Source of the DNA: Loripinus fragilis
Taxonomy: Eukaryota > Mollusca > Bivalvia > Lucinida > Lucinidae
Assembly (NCBI GenBank): GCA_964019695.1
Contig: OZ026522.1
Coordinates: 74,741,601 to 74,805,600, forward strand
Direction: 5' to 3'
Length of the DNA: 64,000 bases
Shown here: positions 1-10,600 of the stretch, piece by piece
Numbering within the stretch: the first letter of the stretch is position 1
Layout: each line of letters begins with the position of its first letter
Notes under the pieces: generated by a model
The model's input: only the letters and a program-made list of their open reading frames with translations
Told to the model about the DNA's origin: nothing
Database searches by the model: none
Program-made: the position numbers and the translations under genes

Positions 1-429
1 GTTTATATGCTGCGGAATAAAAAAGTGTTCACCAAGCTACACAACACGGAGCCTGATATTTGTGATCTATGACACGCCAAAAGCATCTATTTTCGGAGCA
101 CTGACACGTTACGTATACAGTGACCTTTCTCTTTACACAAGGTAGGCGTTGCTTTGCTCTTGCGGTTGACTATTTGAATCCAATCAGGATCGACCATGTG
201 ACTTTGTGATGAGCTGCTGACAATCGTTGGCCTCGCGCTCGTGAATCGGTTTGTCCATGGTCGTGGTCCAACGGCTGTACATAAATCGCCATGTGCATGC
301 CAAATACTTAAAAATTATCTAATTCTATATATCTACCACTTCTGATCTATAAAGTACAGGCGATACGCGTAAATACTGGCAAAGCGACGTAGACATTTAC
401 CAGTGTGTGAAATAACGATAGCTATTTCA
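1..429. other. Non-coding stretch, nothing recognised
   Basis: I see no open reading frame of convincing length, no RNA gene and no obvious repeat in this stretch. Base composition is unremarkable and AT-rich. Confidence 0.5.
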
Positions 430-644
430 GTTTACGGTAAATCTTCTAAAATTTTGAATACTTTCACTTTCTGTTTTCAAAGAAAGTGTGAGTTTTCAGG
501 ACTGAATTCACAAAATAATTGTCATAATAGCAAACAGGGAAGGCTCTGATATGACGAGGCAGTCTTATCTGGGTCTGCCCTGTTTGTCTAGGGGCTTTTT
601 GGCTGGCAACTAGTGTTCAAAATTTTAGAACATTTACTGTAAAC
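430..644. mobile_element. Short inverted-repeat (MITE-like) element
   Basis: A ~30-bp arm at 430-460 (GTTTACGGTAAATCTTCTAA onward) recurs as its reverse complement, with a few mismatches, at about 613-644. Around 150 bp of unique DNA lies between the arms and no reading frame is supported. The structure fits a small non-autonomous DNA element. I could not define a target-site duplication, so the superfamily is unknown. Confidence 0.45.
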
Positions 645-805
645 TTTTTATCAAGAATGCAAACTTCGTAGCCCTGCACAAAATGCCAAGATAAAGCACA
701 GTTGAGGCTGGTTTTTACCTATCTGGACATGAGAATTGGTTCAGCTACAGACTCAACTTTGCCTTTATCCGGGGTATTTGAGCATGTCCCAATGTTTTAT
801 TTCTC

Positions 806-1245
806 TTTAGCCCACCTGATCCGAAGGCTCAAAGGTGAGCTTTTGTGGTCCGTCTTTGTCTGTCATTGGTCCTCATCACTTAACCCTTAAAGCACCACTT
901 ATAATTTGCAATTTCAAATTTTGCTGCTTTTTTATAAGCAACAAATAAGGCATGATATTTCATGAGAATCGTCTGCTGGCAGACAATTCTCATGAAAAAA
1001 TATCATACCTTATTCTTTCAGAAAATTAGGGAAAATGATGCAAAATTTGTCGTCTTCTGCAGTCGTGATTGGCGCTTTAATGGTTAACTTTTTCTTCATG
1101 CAGCATCTCCTAAACTGCTGTGTCTATTTTAAATTATTTTCACACAAATGTTCCTCCCACTACATAAATTGGCTCCTGCAAACCTGTAGAAGGGTTTTCA
1201 GAGCTGTAGATAAGAAGTATTTTAAATGGCATCTGCTCATGAACC
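806..1245 (+). repeat. GCTCACCTGAG-family repeat, interrupted copy
   Basis: The left part (806-879) has the family head: a diverged CTCACCTGAG box, CCGAAGGCTC, then AGGTGAGC, then a GTCCGTC-type run. The right part (1088-1245) matches the array unit seen at 54.4-57.6 kb (catctcctaaact, attattttcacacaaatgttcctc). The two parts are separated by the TTAA-flanked MITE at 884-1083; removing it restores the family order. The copy is old and diverged. Confidence 0.6.
884..1083. mobile_element. piggyBac-like MITE with TTAA duplication
   Basis: A 200-bp element is flanked on both sides by TTAA (880-883 and 1084-1087). Its ends are CCCTTAAAGC on the left and the complement of CCATTAAAGC on the right. 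Most of the element is one imperfect hairpin whose central arms lie at about 936-970 and 981-1017. TTAA duplication with CC-starting ends is the hallmark of piggyBac-type transposition. There is no coding capacity, so movement would have depended on a transposase elsewhere. The empty site can be read from the other family copies at 54.5 and 56.5 kb. Confidence 0.65.
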
Positions 1246-1339
1246 CCTGAGTTGCTGGGCCCATAGGTCACTTTACTGGTATTATTATTCACCATACATA
1301 CAGGTAACCCAATTTGTTTTAGTGTAATATAACTAATAC

Positions 1340-1487
1340 TGTAATTATTTTCTTACCTATCAGTTTAAACATGTGTTTTGGGTGCTCAAAAGAACCGTCT
1401 TGTTAAGATGTTCTTTTGAGCACCAATGAGACGGTTCTTTTGAGCACGCACAACATATGCTTTTATTGAATAATAAGAAAATAATCT
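1340..1487. mobile_element. Hairpin element with GTGCTCAAAAGAACCGTCT arms
   Basis: The 19-bp segment at 1382-1400 is repeated in perfect inverse at 1429-1447, with a third partial inverse copy at 1411-1423. Similarity between the arms extends outward to about 1340 and 1487 (taattattttctta against its complement). Related boxes occur at 4540-4575 and 15980-16005, so this is a dispersed family. There is no coding potential. Confidence 0.55.
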
Positions 1488-2030
1488 TCAATTACGCACT
1501 TTTACCTGGTACACTGTCTCATTTTTCTCTTTCCAGTTTGGGGTGAGTGTTCTCATTGTTTCCATATCCACTGTATCGTGAAATGGCTAAACTCACAACA
1601 GGTACATCAACTATGTCCCATGTGTCGACAAGACTGGAAGTTCAAAGAGTGAAGAAGAATTCAAACATGCAAGGGAGATAACTGAGAGAGATACACAAGT
1701 GATAGCTTGCTTTTGGATAAACTGTCTCAAACTGGGGATACCAGTCGTTCGTTGTGCTGAAGACTGAAGTGATACTGTTCTAGGACATAACGTGTTATGA
1801 GGACCATATGTATATATATGAACACCTGACCCTGAGGTTTTAAAACTTTTTTCATGCTCAACTCAACTGAGCACAAAATTTCAACTGCTCATAATCACTA
1901 AAATAATGACAAATAAAGAAGTGTCATGCTATAAATCTCTCGAATGTTTTATTTATCATGCTAATAAATGTTAAAATGCCAACAATTGCCAACAGATTTC
2001 CTAAGAAAAATCTGCATGGGTGAAAGTTTT

Positions 2031-2106
2031 CAGGATTATTCCTGAATTCAGGATTATTCCTGAATTCAGGAGTTTGAGGCTGACTTTCCATGGAAAATCA
2101 GCCTCA
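2031..2106. repeat. Short tandem repeat plus hairpin
   Basis: An 18-bp unit (CAGGATTATTCCTGAATT) is repeated about twice at 2031-2068. It is followed by a near-perfect hairpin at 2075-2106 with arms TGAGGCTGA and TCAGCCTCA around TTTCCATGGAAAA. Too small to classify. Confidence 0.6.
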
Positions 2107-2616
2107 AGATGCTGAATTAGGCCAATTATTATAGCTTCTCTGATGTATTTTTAGTTGTCTTAAAACAATTAAGGCTTTAAACTTGAAACTGTTATCATTT
2201 TGTATGCATGCAGCATGTTTCAAGTTTTGAATTTCAAAAGTTCAGGATTTTCAAAATTTTGAACTTTCAGCCATGACTCTGTATCCTAGTGATCCATCAT
2301 CAGCCCTCCAACATTTGAGTGGTTGGCCGATGGTTGACTGTCAGTGAATGTTGGCTGGATAACTTTGTGATTTCTTGCACACTGGATAAGGATATCTGAG
2401 ATTTTACCCTGGGATAGAAATTCTTATCTAACCCATGCTATCTTACCCAGGCTGTCATGCGAGGCCTTCATACATTGGTTGTATTGGAACTCGCGCACAT
2501 TGTCGTCAAGTGACTTCAGTGTTATGTTTAAGTGACGTCATCATGTGAAATTGCATCTTAGGACTTCTTGAAACTTATTTTCCAATAAAAATACAGTGGT
2601 GAGCAAGAAAAAGAAT

Positions 2617-2697
2617 CCATAATTCGTGTGAGGGTAGGATAGAAAAATCCATCACTTGGGATTTTTCTATCCAACCCTCACACTCATGATAGATTCT
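2617..2697. repeat. Hairpin, ~35-bp arms
   Basis: The arm at 2617-2653 (ending GTGTGAGGGTAGGATAG then AAAAATCC) is mirrored at 2660-2697 with few mismatches and a 6-base loop. The open frames across it on both strands are a by-product of the symmetry. Probably a MITE remnant. Confidence 0.6.
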
Positions 2698-3014
2698 TAT
2701 ATTCCAGCATTTCAGTTTGTGGTTTTCCATTGGGAGGTCCGGACCCCAGTCCCTTGCTCTGGATCTGCACATGATCAAAATGAAAAAATAAATGGTTTAT
2801 GTCTAGCACCGGGGCTTAAAATGTTCATTTCAGCTATTTTACTAGACCTTATTGGTGCACATAATTCCATACGCTCAGCACTGAGTATTTTTACTGTAAA
2901 ACACTTCACACTTATATTTGGTTGTTACTTTTATTTGGCCCTAATGGTGGTAAAAACAAAAATTGCTAAAATATGAATCTGGGAAAAATAGTTTTGAATT
3001 CAGTTACACAATTA

Positions 3015-3180
3015 GGGGATAACTGTATTCAAAATTTTCATTTGGGGAGGTATATCGTCGGATATACGGTCGGAAATTTAGTTTTACGGCGACGCGTAAG
3101 CGGAGCCGTAAAACGTGATTTCCGAACGTATATCCGACGATATACCTCCCCAAATGAAAATTTTGAATATGGTTATCCCC
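3015..3180. mobile_element. Long near-perfect palindrome (166 bp)
   Basis: From GGGGATAAC at 3015 to its complement ending at 3180, almost every base pairs with its mirror around a centre near 3097. The loop is only ~15 bases and contains GACGCGTAAGCGGAG. The arms carry the inner motif TATATCGTCGGATATACG, itself partly palindromic. A frame runs through it because of symmetry and is not taken as a gene. Low arm divergence suggests a recent foldback element or a palindrome kept similar by conversion. A smaller relative lies at 3341-3377. Confidence 0.75.
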
Positions 3181-3340
3181 ATTCTAATGCACTATTAACA
3201 TTTTTCCTTCAAAAAGACAGTGAAAATGTACTTTTTTGCGCCTATACGTCCAGCGGCGCCAGCTAAATAAAACCACTTGCCAGCTGCATATATTCACTTG
3301 TCAACCAATGAAAAGCGACGTTACGTAATGACGTCGGGTT

Positions 3341-3377
3341 TCCGACAGTATATCGCAGGATATACTGTCGCAAATCT
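3341..3377. repeat. Small hairpin related to the 3.1-kb palindrome
   Basis: CGACAGTATATC is followed after four bases by GATATACTGTCG, a perfect stem. The stem word is a variant of the CGTATATC word in the larger palindrome at 3015-3180, so the two are probably members of one foldback family. Confidence 0.6.
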
Positions 3378-3529
3378 ATGACGTTATCCAATCACACCTC
3401 GCGTTGCATTTGCAAGTGCATTAGAATACGCAATAGATGGACACACATCCATAGTATGTTGGTATCAGTATCAATAAACCAACTTTTGAACAGTCTCTTG
3501 GGACAGTTTTCACGTTCAGAAAACCATGT

Positions 3530-4380
3530 CTTAAAGGGGCTACTATTAAAAGGAAAGAATTGTGTTCCCAATATTCCTCCCTATGAGAACAGAAAAACCT
3601 TTAAAGCTGCATACTCTGTAACTATGAACTTTTTTCGAAAAATTTTATTTCCTATTTAAATCATTTGTAAAAGTAGAATTAAGCTATGTTTTCACAATAA
3701 AAATGTTCAGTACAACTGAAAACTGCATGGAAAAGTGAATTATCTTATCAAATAGGTGTATTTTTCTCTTGTTGGTAATTATTTGCGTCCCTCCAATAAT
3801 TCTAGACCGTTGTATTTTAACATAAATGCAGTTGTTTTGATAGTGATAACTTGTTAAGATTAACGAAAATGGTAAAATGTTTACCTGAATTTGAGCATTT
3901 TTACTGTGTTCTTGAAAAATAAAAACATTATTTTTAAAATTAGAAGATCAAAAGTTACCGACTATGCAGTTTAAAAGGGTAAAGGGTAAACAGTTGAGAA
4001 ACCGCCAAAATTAAACTACTCCGATACATTAAATTATATGTCAGTCTTTTAAAATGGCCAAATTTTGATGCTAAAAGTATTTTATTTTCAATATTCTTTA
4101 CCCGCCCTTTATGAATTGATTTCCAGACAATCGAGTGGTGCAATTTTGTTATTGACATTAAAGGGAGGCTACTATTAAAAGGAAAGAATAAGCTCCCTGT
4201 GGAGCTACTATTAAAGTAAAGAATATATTCTTTCCTTTAAGAGTAGCCCCTTTGAGAATAAAAATAACTTAAGAGTGCATTCAATCGAGAAATTGCCAAA
4301 ATTAAACTACGCCAATACATGTATGTCAGTCTTTTAAGATGGCCAATTTTGATGCTAAAAATATGTTAGAAATTCTGCAA
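3530..4380. repeat. Direct duplication with a GGGGCTACTATT box family
   Basis: A ~105-bp segment at about 3985-4090 recurs directly at about 4275-4375 (ccaaaattaaactac, gtcagtcttttaa, ggccaa..tttgatgctaaaa). Between the copies sits a hairpin at 4160-4253, whose arms contain GGCTACTATTAAAAGGAAAG and its diverged complement. The same box occurs singly at 3536-3565. This suggests a tandem duplication bracketing a small foldback element. No gene is supported. Confidence 0.55.
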
Positions 4381-4635
4381 ATGTTTAAATCTATCTGGAT
4401 ATACATAAATTTCAAAAATGGGTGTATGTTCAGAGACATAATGTACATAATGTTCTTAATCAGGCCTCTAGATAAATCATCTAGAGGGTGCAATGTAAAA
4501 TCAATTTTCTTCTTCATCAACAAAAACTTGTGTTGTATTCAAAAGAACCGTCTCAATGAGACAGTTGAGCACCCAAGCAGTGAATCCAGAGGGGTTCAGG
4601 TGGCTCTCTTGAACTCCCCTTCCCAGCCCCGATTT

Positions 4636-5112
4636 TTAGCTCACCATGAGCCAATTGTGGATGTTCGTCGTCCGATGTCAACAATATACGCTTTAAAAAA
4701 AAGTAATGCCCCTTGAGCCAAAAGTGGCTTCGCCCTGGCGGTCACATGTTTTACATGAAAAAATCTTCTTGTCTGAAACCACAAGGCCTACAGCCTTGAT
4801 ATTTCCTATGTAGCATCACCTAGTGGACCTCTACCAAGTTTGTTCAAATTATATCCCTAGGGCCCACCCCTGGGGTCACATGTTTTACATAGGCTAATAT
4901 ATAAAAACATGAAAAAAATCTTCTTGTCTGAAACCACAAGGCATAGAGCATTGGTATTTGGTATGTAGCATCACCTAGTGGACCTCTACCAAGTTTGTTC
5001 AAATTATGCCCCCTGGGCCTAAAATGAACCCCGCCCCAGGTGCCACCAGCTTTCAACAGATACATGTACCTTTATATATATGCTTTAAACAAAACTCAGG
5101 TGAGCGATTTAA
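4636..5112 (+). mobile_element. GCTCACCTGAG-family element with two ~145-bp core units
   Basis: The element opens with TTTTAGCTCACC and closes with CTCAGGTGAGCGATTTAAGG, the same termini as the larger arrays at 56.4-57.6 kb. The core differs: two tandem units with gtcacatgttttacat, cttcttgtctgaaacc and catcacctagtggacc, starting near 4740 and 4870. Shared ends with exchangeable tandem cores resemble the non-autonomous 'pearl' and Helitron-related elements described in bivalves, but that assignment is inference. Confidence 0.6.
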
Positions 5113-5207
5113 GGTAACTTGTCCCTATTGTTTAGAATTCCTATGCTAAAACCAAATTGTTTTTGTTTCATTGATATTTAAGAAAAATGAGATAAAATCA
5201 GCAAATA

Positions 5208-5232
5208 CCCCCCCCCCCCCACACACACACAC
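5208..5232. repeat. Poly-C tract followed by (AC)n
   Basis: About 13 consecutive C residues (5208-5220) run into six AC units. It sits in a segment, gagataaaatcagcaaa, shared with about 17207, so it belongs to a dispersed repeat. Confidence 0.85.
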
Positions 5233-5530
5233 CATTAAACATTTTAACCCCCTTTCCAAAAATACTGGATCTGCCCCTGTGTTTTAATTGATGGGTAATA
5301 ACATATTAACAATATTTAGCGCAAAAAGTTTCCTTATGTAGACCATTGATTTGAAAGGTTAAATTTAGTGTATGCTTTTATGTTTCGATTCAAATTAAAC
5401 TTTTATAAAATATTGCGTAATTTATATTTAGCTCACCTGAGCGGCTGAATCAAAGGCTCACAGGTGAGCTACTAGTATACCAAGACCACCCGTGCCCGTC
5501 ATCTGTCAATATTTTTAAACAATTCTGAAA

Positions 5531-5838
5531 TAACGTGTCTGGCTACAGATGCGTGTCTGACTGCAGACCCAGGGGTCGCGAGTTTGATCCCGGCCCGGTA
5601 CCATACTTTCGTGGAGATTGATCATGAAATAATTTCTACGGTCATTCTCCTCCCTTCCGCTGATTTATTCAAGAAGGGTTGTTGTCAGTTACAAGCGAAA
5701 GTATGTGCACAAATTACTGGTTAACCGCTTTCTCAAGCCTGCCCAGGAAAAAGTGTGGTTAAGTGAACTGACCGTCCCGCAATGACCATAGCTGTTGACA
5801 TGGGACGTAAAGCAACAAAAACAAACAAACAAACAAAC
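5531..5838 (+). mobile_element. tRNA-derived SINE with 14-bp target duplication
   Basis: The element is bounded by a perfect 14-bp direct repeat, AAACAATTCTGAAA, at 5517-5530 and 5839-5852. The head has a tRNA-like B box (GAGTTTGATCCCG at about 5580). The body includes tgttgtcagttacaagcga, tggttaaccgctt and gtgaactgaccgtccc. The tail is (ACAA)n. A second copy lacking the 5' end is at 38306-38437. Pol III SINEs rely on a partner LINE for movement; none is present here. Confidence 0.8.
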
Positions 5839-5980
5839 AAACAATTCTGAAACTACTGGGCTAGTCCAACTTAAATTTCATATGAAGACTCCTTAGGGTT
5901 GGTGAATGAAAGTTTGCCACAAGACCATGGGTACATGACCAAGATAGCCGTCATACCTGCAAAATACTTTTATCTTTATT

Positions 5981-6160
5981 GAGGAGGATGGTTGCTCAGT
6001 GGTAGAGCGCTTGACTGGGATTGCAAGTTCAAGCGTCACTGGAGGCACTGACATGTGCTTATACAAGACATTTTATCCTATGCTTAGTACTGGTTAAACC
6101 CTGACATACCTACAAAATTGTTAAATGGGACATAAGGAATCAACACAAACTAACAAAATA
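5981..6160 (+). mobile_element. tRNA-derived SINE
   Basis: An A-box-like GCTCAGTGGTAGAGCGC at about 5993 and a weaker B-box-like GCAAGTTCAAGCG at about 6022 are followed by a body ending in gggacataaggaatcaacac and an A-rich tail. It is a relative of the SINE at 13702-13893 (shared ctcagtggtagag, atcctatgcttagtactggtt). Flanks tatctttatt and catcttatt may be a decayed duplication. Confidence 0.7.
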
Positions 6161-6235
6161 AACATCTTATTCTCATAAACCACTTGGTTGATTTAAGTCT
6201 AATTTCATTTGGAGACTGTCAAAGTTGAGGAAAGG

Positions 6236-7460
6236 AAATTTTTATACCTCCAACTTAGAAAAAAGTTGAGGGGGCATATTGCTTTGAGATGCTTCGTTCA
6301 ACCTTTCATTTGTGCATCCATTTAAAAACAAAAAGTAAGGGTTTCCATAAATGGATTCCTAATCAAACCAAAATTGTCAGAATCTGACTATAGCCCAGCT
6401 GCAGCACATTTGGTGCCGTAAAAAGGTAAAGTTCTAAAATTAATGGACAGAAACAAAATTCTGACATCAATCAAGGGCCATAACTCTTTTATGAATAAGC
6501 AATAATGACAGGTGCCAATTTCAACCTATATCTAGTCAATATGAATGTATACTATAAAATTTGGCGAAATTCTATAGTTCTCTATATATTGAGCTGAAAT
6601 GAAATTCTGACCTCAATCAACGGCCATAACTGTGTTATGAATTTGCAAAATATGACAGATAACAATCCCAACATAGATCTTGTTTATATAAATGCATATT
6701 CAAAATTTGGTCAGATTCTATCCATTTGTTCTAAAGATATTGAATGGAAACGAAATTCTGACATAAATCAAGGGTCACAACTCTGTTACAAGTGAGCCAA
6801 AAATTACAGCTAGCAATTCCCAACCAGATCTAGTCAATATGAACGCATATATAAAATTTGGTGAAATTCTGTCCATTTGTGCAGAAACGAAATTCTGATG
6901 CTGATCAAGGGCCACAGCTCTGTAACAAATTTTAGAAAAATGACAGGTAAGAATCCCAACCTTGATCTTGTCAGTATAAATGCATGTACAGAGTTTGGCC
7001 AATTTCTATCCATTAGTTTTAAAGATATTTAGTGGAAATGAAATTCTTACATAAACCAAGGGCCATAACTGTTACAAATACGCCAAAAATGACAGCTAAC
7101 AATCTCAACCTAGATCTAGTCAATATGAATGCATATATAATATTTGGTGAAAATCTGTAGATTTATTCTCAAGATAATTAGCTAAAACACAAGCTTGAAG
7201 TCAAACAGGGACCACAAATCTGTAACAAATGTGCGAAAAATGATGTGCAACAATTACATGCTAGATCTTGTCAATATCAATGCATATACAAAACTTGGTA
7301 TAATTCTATCATTTAGTTATCAAGATATTGATTGGAAACTTAATTTTGACATCAATAAAGGATCATAACTCTGTAACTATTGTGTGAAAAAGATGTGTAA
7401 GAAACCCAACATGTCAATATCAATGCAAATACAAAATTTTGTCAATCTTGTCAATATAAA
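6236..7460 (+). repeat. ~146-bp tandem array (AAGGGCCATAACTC family)
   Basis: A head near 6240-6320 (tacctccaactt then aaaaagttgaggggg, a small stem) leads into about seven diverged units. Each contains gaaattctgacatca, AAGGGCCATAACTC, a-tgacag-taacaat and tcaatatgaatgcatat. Unit starts fall near 6460, 6608, 6753, 6890, 7044, 7194 and 7340. Such arrays are abundant in bivalve genomes. The open frame near 6775-7002 is an array by-product. Confidence 0.75.
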
Positions 7461-7549
7461 TGCGTAAATAAATAATCAAAAGTGAAAACACTAGAGTATA
7501 TTACCTATTTTTTCACCATTTTCGTAAAGTATGTCGTGGAAAGAGCACT

Positions 7550-7688
7550 TGGAAAGAAGTTATTTCGATCTTAAGAGTCCTATCAGCTATGCTAGTCCCA
7601 CCAAGGTATATAAATACCTAAAAAAAGTGAAAATATAAGGTTAGCTTGCATGATATCAGAAAATGGTTACGAGATGTTGATGCATACA
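7550..7688 (+). pseudogene. Polinton (copy A) integrase, N-terminal piece
   Basis: Translation from the ATG at 7550 gives a segment with SYFDLKSPISYASPTKVYKY, resembling the N-terminal region of Polinton/Maverick retroviral-type integrases (a Y.DPK.P.S..G..K.Y pattern). A frameshift after about 35 codons moves the homology to another frame (SLHDIRKWLRDVDAY). The gene is then broken by the 3,977-bp insertion at 7689. The equivalent minus-strand segment in copy B (24.7-26.6 kb) lines up closely, which fixes the join. Confidence 0.75.
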
Positions 7689-10600
7689 TAGTGCGGGGTC
7701 CAATTTACAATTGTCACATAGAAAATGAGTTCGTAGTACTCAGCGTATAACAGCAGTTTTTTGCTGAAAATGGTTAGATAAAAGGATATATTTTATACAT
7801 TTGCATGTTGCCAAGGCTAAATCAAGGGCAGTTACCCATGAGGCTGCCCAAAAGTATGACGTCACAAATATCAAAATCGCAGTAATTTATTTTGAAGACA
7901 TCTTTCAACCTTAATTTCTCAGAGAGTTTTGTATATTATCAAACAATATCAATGCATTTAAGAATTTAATTATATGGGGTTATATTTAAAAGCATTTAAA
8001 AATGAAAATACTTATCTAAGGTGGATTATTAAGGTCATGAATGTTTTGGGTATATTTGTTTCCAATCAATTTCACGAACGGGGGTTGTATCAAACGTAAT
8101 ATTTTCCTCATTAGTAGAGGAAATAAAATAAATTTTACACACAGTATAGTCAACTATATGGGCAAGCATGATATAGAAAGTTAGATAAGAAATACGGCTT
8201 CATCACTGCATAAAAGGGCAAAACGTATAACACCCGTTTTCCACGAAAGTGGCTGAGTTAAGTTTCATTGACAGAGAAAGGTGTTCTATAAAATGTTTCT
8301 GGTGATCACAAAGTCAGTAATAATGTTTTATAACATCAATACTAATATTATGAAAGCACAAAACTGCCATATTCATTATTAATTGTTGAAACTTATAATA
8401 AGAAGGTCGTAAAATATAAATTTATTTTGTTTCAAAATACTATGATTGTATTATTCTTAAGATAATTCTTTGCAAGATGATTCGATTGCAATATTTTATT
8501 GTCACGGTACAATTAATACAAACACTAATTAAGAGAATGATCAATATAAGGTCACTACTGGCATCACCAACCAATAATAATTTGCAAGGTCCAAATATGC
8601 CAAAATATGGTTTTGCAGTACATATGTATCTTATGTAGTATTAAAGACATGTGCCTGCTTGATATAATTTGCTATGTTGCCAATCCTGAAAATGCGGTAA
8701 AAGAAAGCATGAAAGATAATAAGACAAGGCCCTAATTTTGATCATATTATGTTACAGTAGCTCTCATCTGTTCGTCGAACTCGCATAACCAATACGTAAA
8801 AAAACGCTTTTATTTCCTATAGGAAGGTATGTCATAGCATCTGTGTTATGATATAAGCGCCAAAGTTGACGTTAACGTAATTCAGTCATTTGACGTCTAA
8901 CGTCTTAGTTTGTTTGGTATGACGTTACTTTTGTTTACAACGTATAATACGCATTTGAGTCAGAGATAGAACACATACAACTTTCTTGTCTTTATTCCCA
9001 TTCTAAGACAATCTGATTGATGACAATCATTAAGGTTTCTTGTCTTTCACACAATACATAAGTTGAGTATCTATGATGTATATGTACTTTGATAGTGCCT
9101 TGTGACTTGTGTCGTATGAAAAACTCTGACTATCTATTGGTCATAAGCCATTTTATTTTCATTTCTCTGCGATGATGCATTACATAAGCTAGGGAACATA
9201 CACGCGAGCTAAACAATGTTTGTGTTTATCAAATGCACAATCTAGTGCGAAGATTAGGCGCCTTTAAAATACATAATATGTAGTGGGTTTGGCTTCTGTC
9301 TGTTCTAAGGCAATTGGTTATTTGTGCTCTCAATGTTTGAGGGGTGATGTGATTGGTCCTTGTTTTGCTATGCATTACTTAGTGTCCTTTCACTTTTGCA
9401 ATCATCTGGCCGAGGAAGAATAGCTGGTTGCTTTACTTTAATTGTCTTCTTGCTAGCACTGTTTTTTTTTTTGTCTTTCGTGCTCTGTGTCTCTTCCTCA
9501 CGGTGTCGTGGATTGGGCTGCAGTGTGTAATCGTGGCATTTCCTGGTCATACTTTTTTATTTTTGAGGTACATTACACGTGCTTGTTTGTTTTTCTCTTT
9601 CTTGTTTCATTTACCTAATTATCGTAATCATTACTCTTCCACACTAGTTATGATTTAATTTTAATTGCCACTTCTTAGTTACATGTACTGAAACACTTTT
9701 TTCGTATACGATAATCACACAAGCAACATTGTAAAGTGGTTTTCCAGCAATACCAAGAACACTGGTGAACATCATTGCTGTTAAATTCAACATGGGAACT
9801 AGTGTCATCTGTAATGCAATAAGTTTTCCAGTGTCCCAAATAAGCCTTGAGTAACCCCAATATAATTAGTAAGAAAGGCAACACAGATCAGGAATTGATA
9901 CAATCAAGTAATAACTCCAGTGTGCCGTATTTGAATTGACAGAGTGTACCTGCGACGGAAATGCCGAGCCATGAAGACAGGGGTCTAGTGCCTGCTGAAG
10001 GTGTACATATTGCATGGGAGTTAAATGGCAATAGATGAACGATCAGGCCAGGTGTAGGATTAGCTGAATCTAGTTGAATCCCATAGAATAATTTGCAATA
10101 TAATTGTTTTAAAGCAGACTCGTGGTAAAAGGATAGTCCCTCGACTAGTCTGCTTTTTGATCATTTCTTTTGGAATTAACTCTATATTTAGAATTAATTT
10201 CTTATCCTACTACGCCTAATTGGCATATAGAACGTTAGATAAACGTTTGTAGGATATACAGGTTATTATACTTCTCTTTTAAAAAAGGAGAAGTACCTCT
10301 TTTCTATAAGAATTGTCGGAACTTAGCTTTGATATTTGCATTCCTGCATAATTTGACAATTTTGAAAACGTCTTTAAGGCATAAAGATTGAATTGAAGCG
10401 TAGGGCAACGTTACTTAAGAATAAACAGGTATTTTCAAATTAACTGTCAATTTAGTTATTTAGCTTTGGCAAGTAGCCATGAAATCATCAGATGGTGTAG
10501 AACCAGAGATAGATTTTTTTTCCTGTAAAGAAGAGGAGGTATGAACAGTATAAATCTTAACTTTGTATGTTCTCTCACAAAAGTGAAAGTGTAGATTGCC

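Larger units (their letters stand above)
5428..6240 (+). mobile_element. GCTCACCTGAG-family element split by two SINEs
   Basis: The head at 5428-5472 (TTTAGCTCACCTGAGC, then AAAGGCTCACAGGTGAGC) forms the terminal hairpin. The body continues at 5505-5530, 5853-5980 and 6164-6240. It contains two related copies of a core unit (actgggctagtcc at 5855, accacttggttgat at about 6180), each with an ...aatttcat(a/t)tg(a/g)ag... word. The two SINEs described separately interrupt it, so the element is older than both. Confidence 0.5.

Noticed and set aside
3015..3266. Frame of 97 codons from 2973 through the palindrome
   Set aside because: It stays open because the palindrome is symmetric and lacks stops on both strands; no protein motif is present.
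4339..4716. 125-codon plus-strand frame
   Set aside because: Crosses a duplicated segment, the GTGCTCAAAAGAACC box and the head of a GCTCACCTGAG element; it is a chain of repeats, not a gene.
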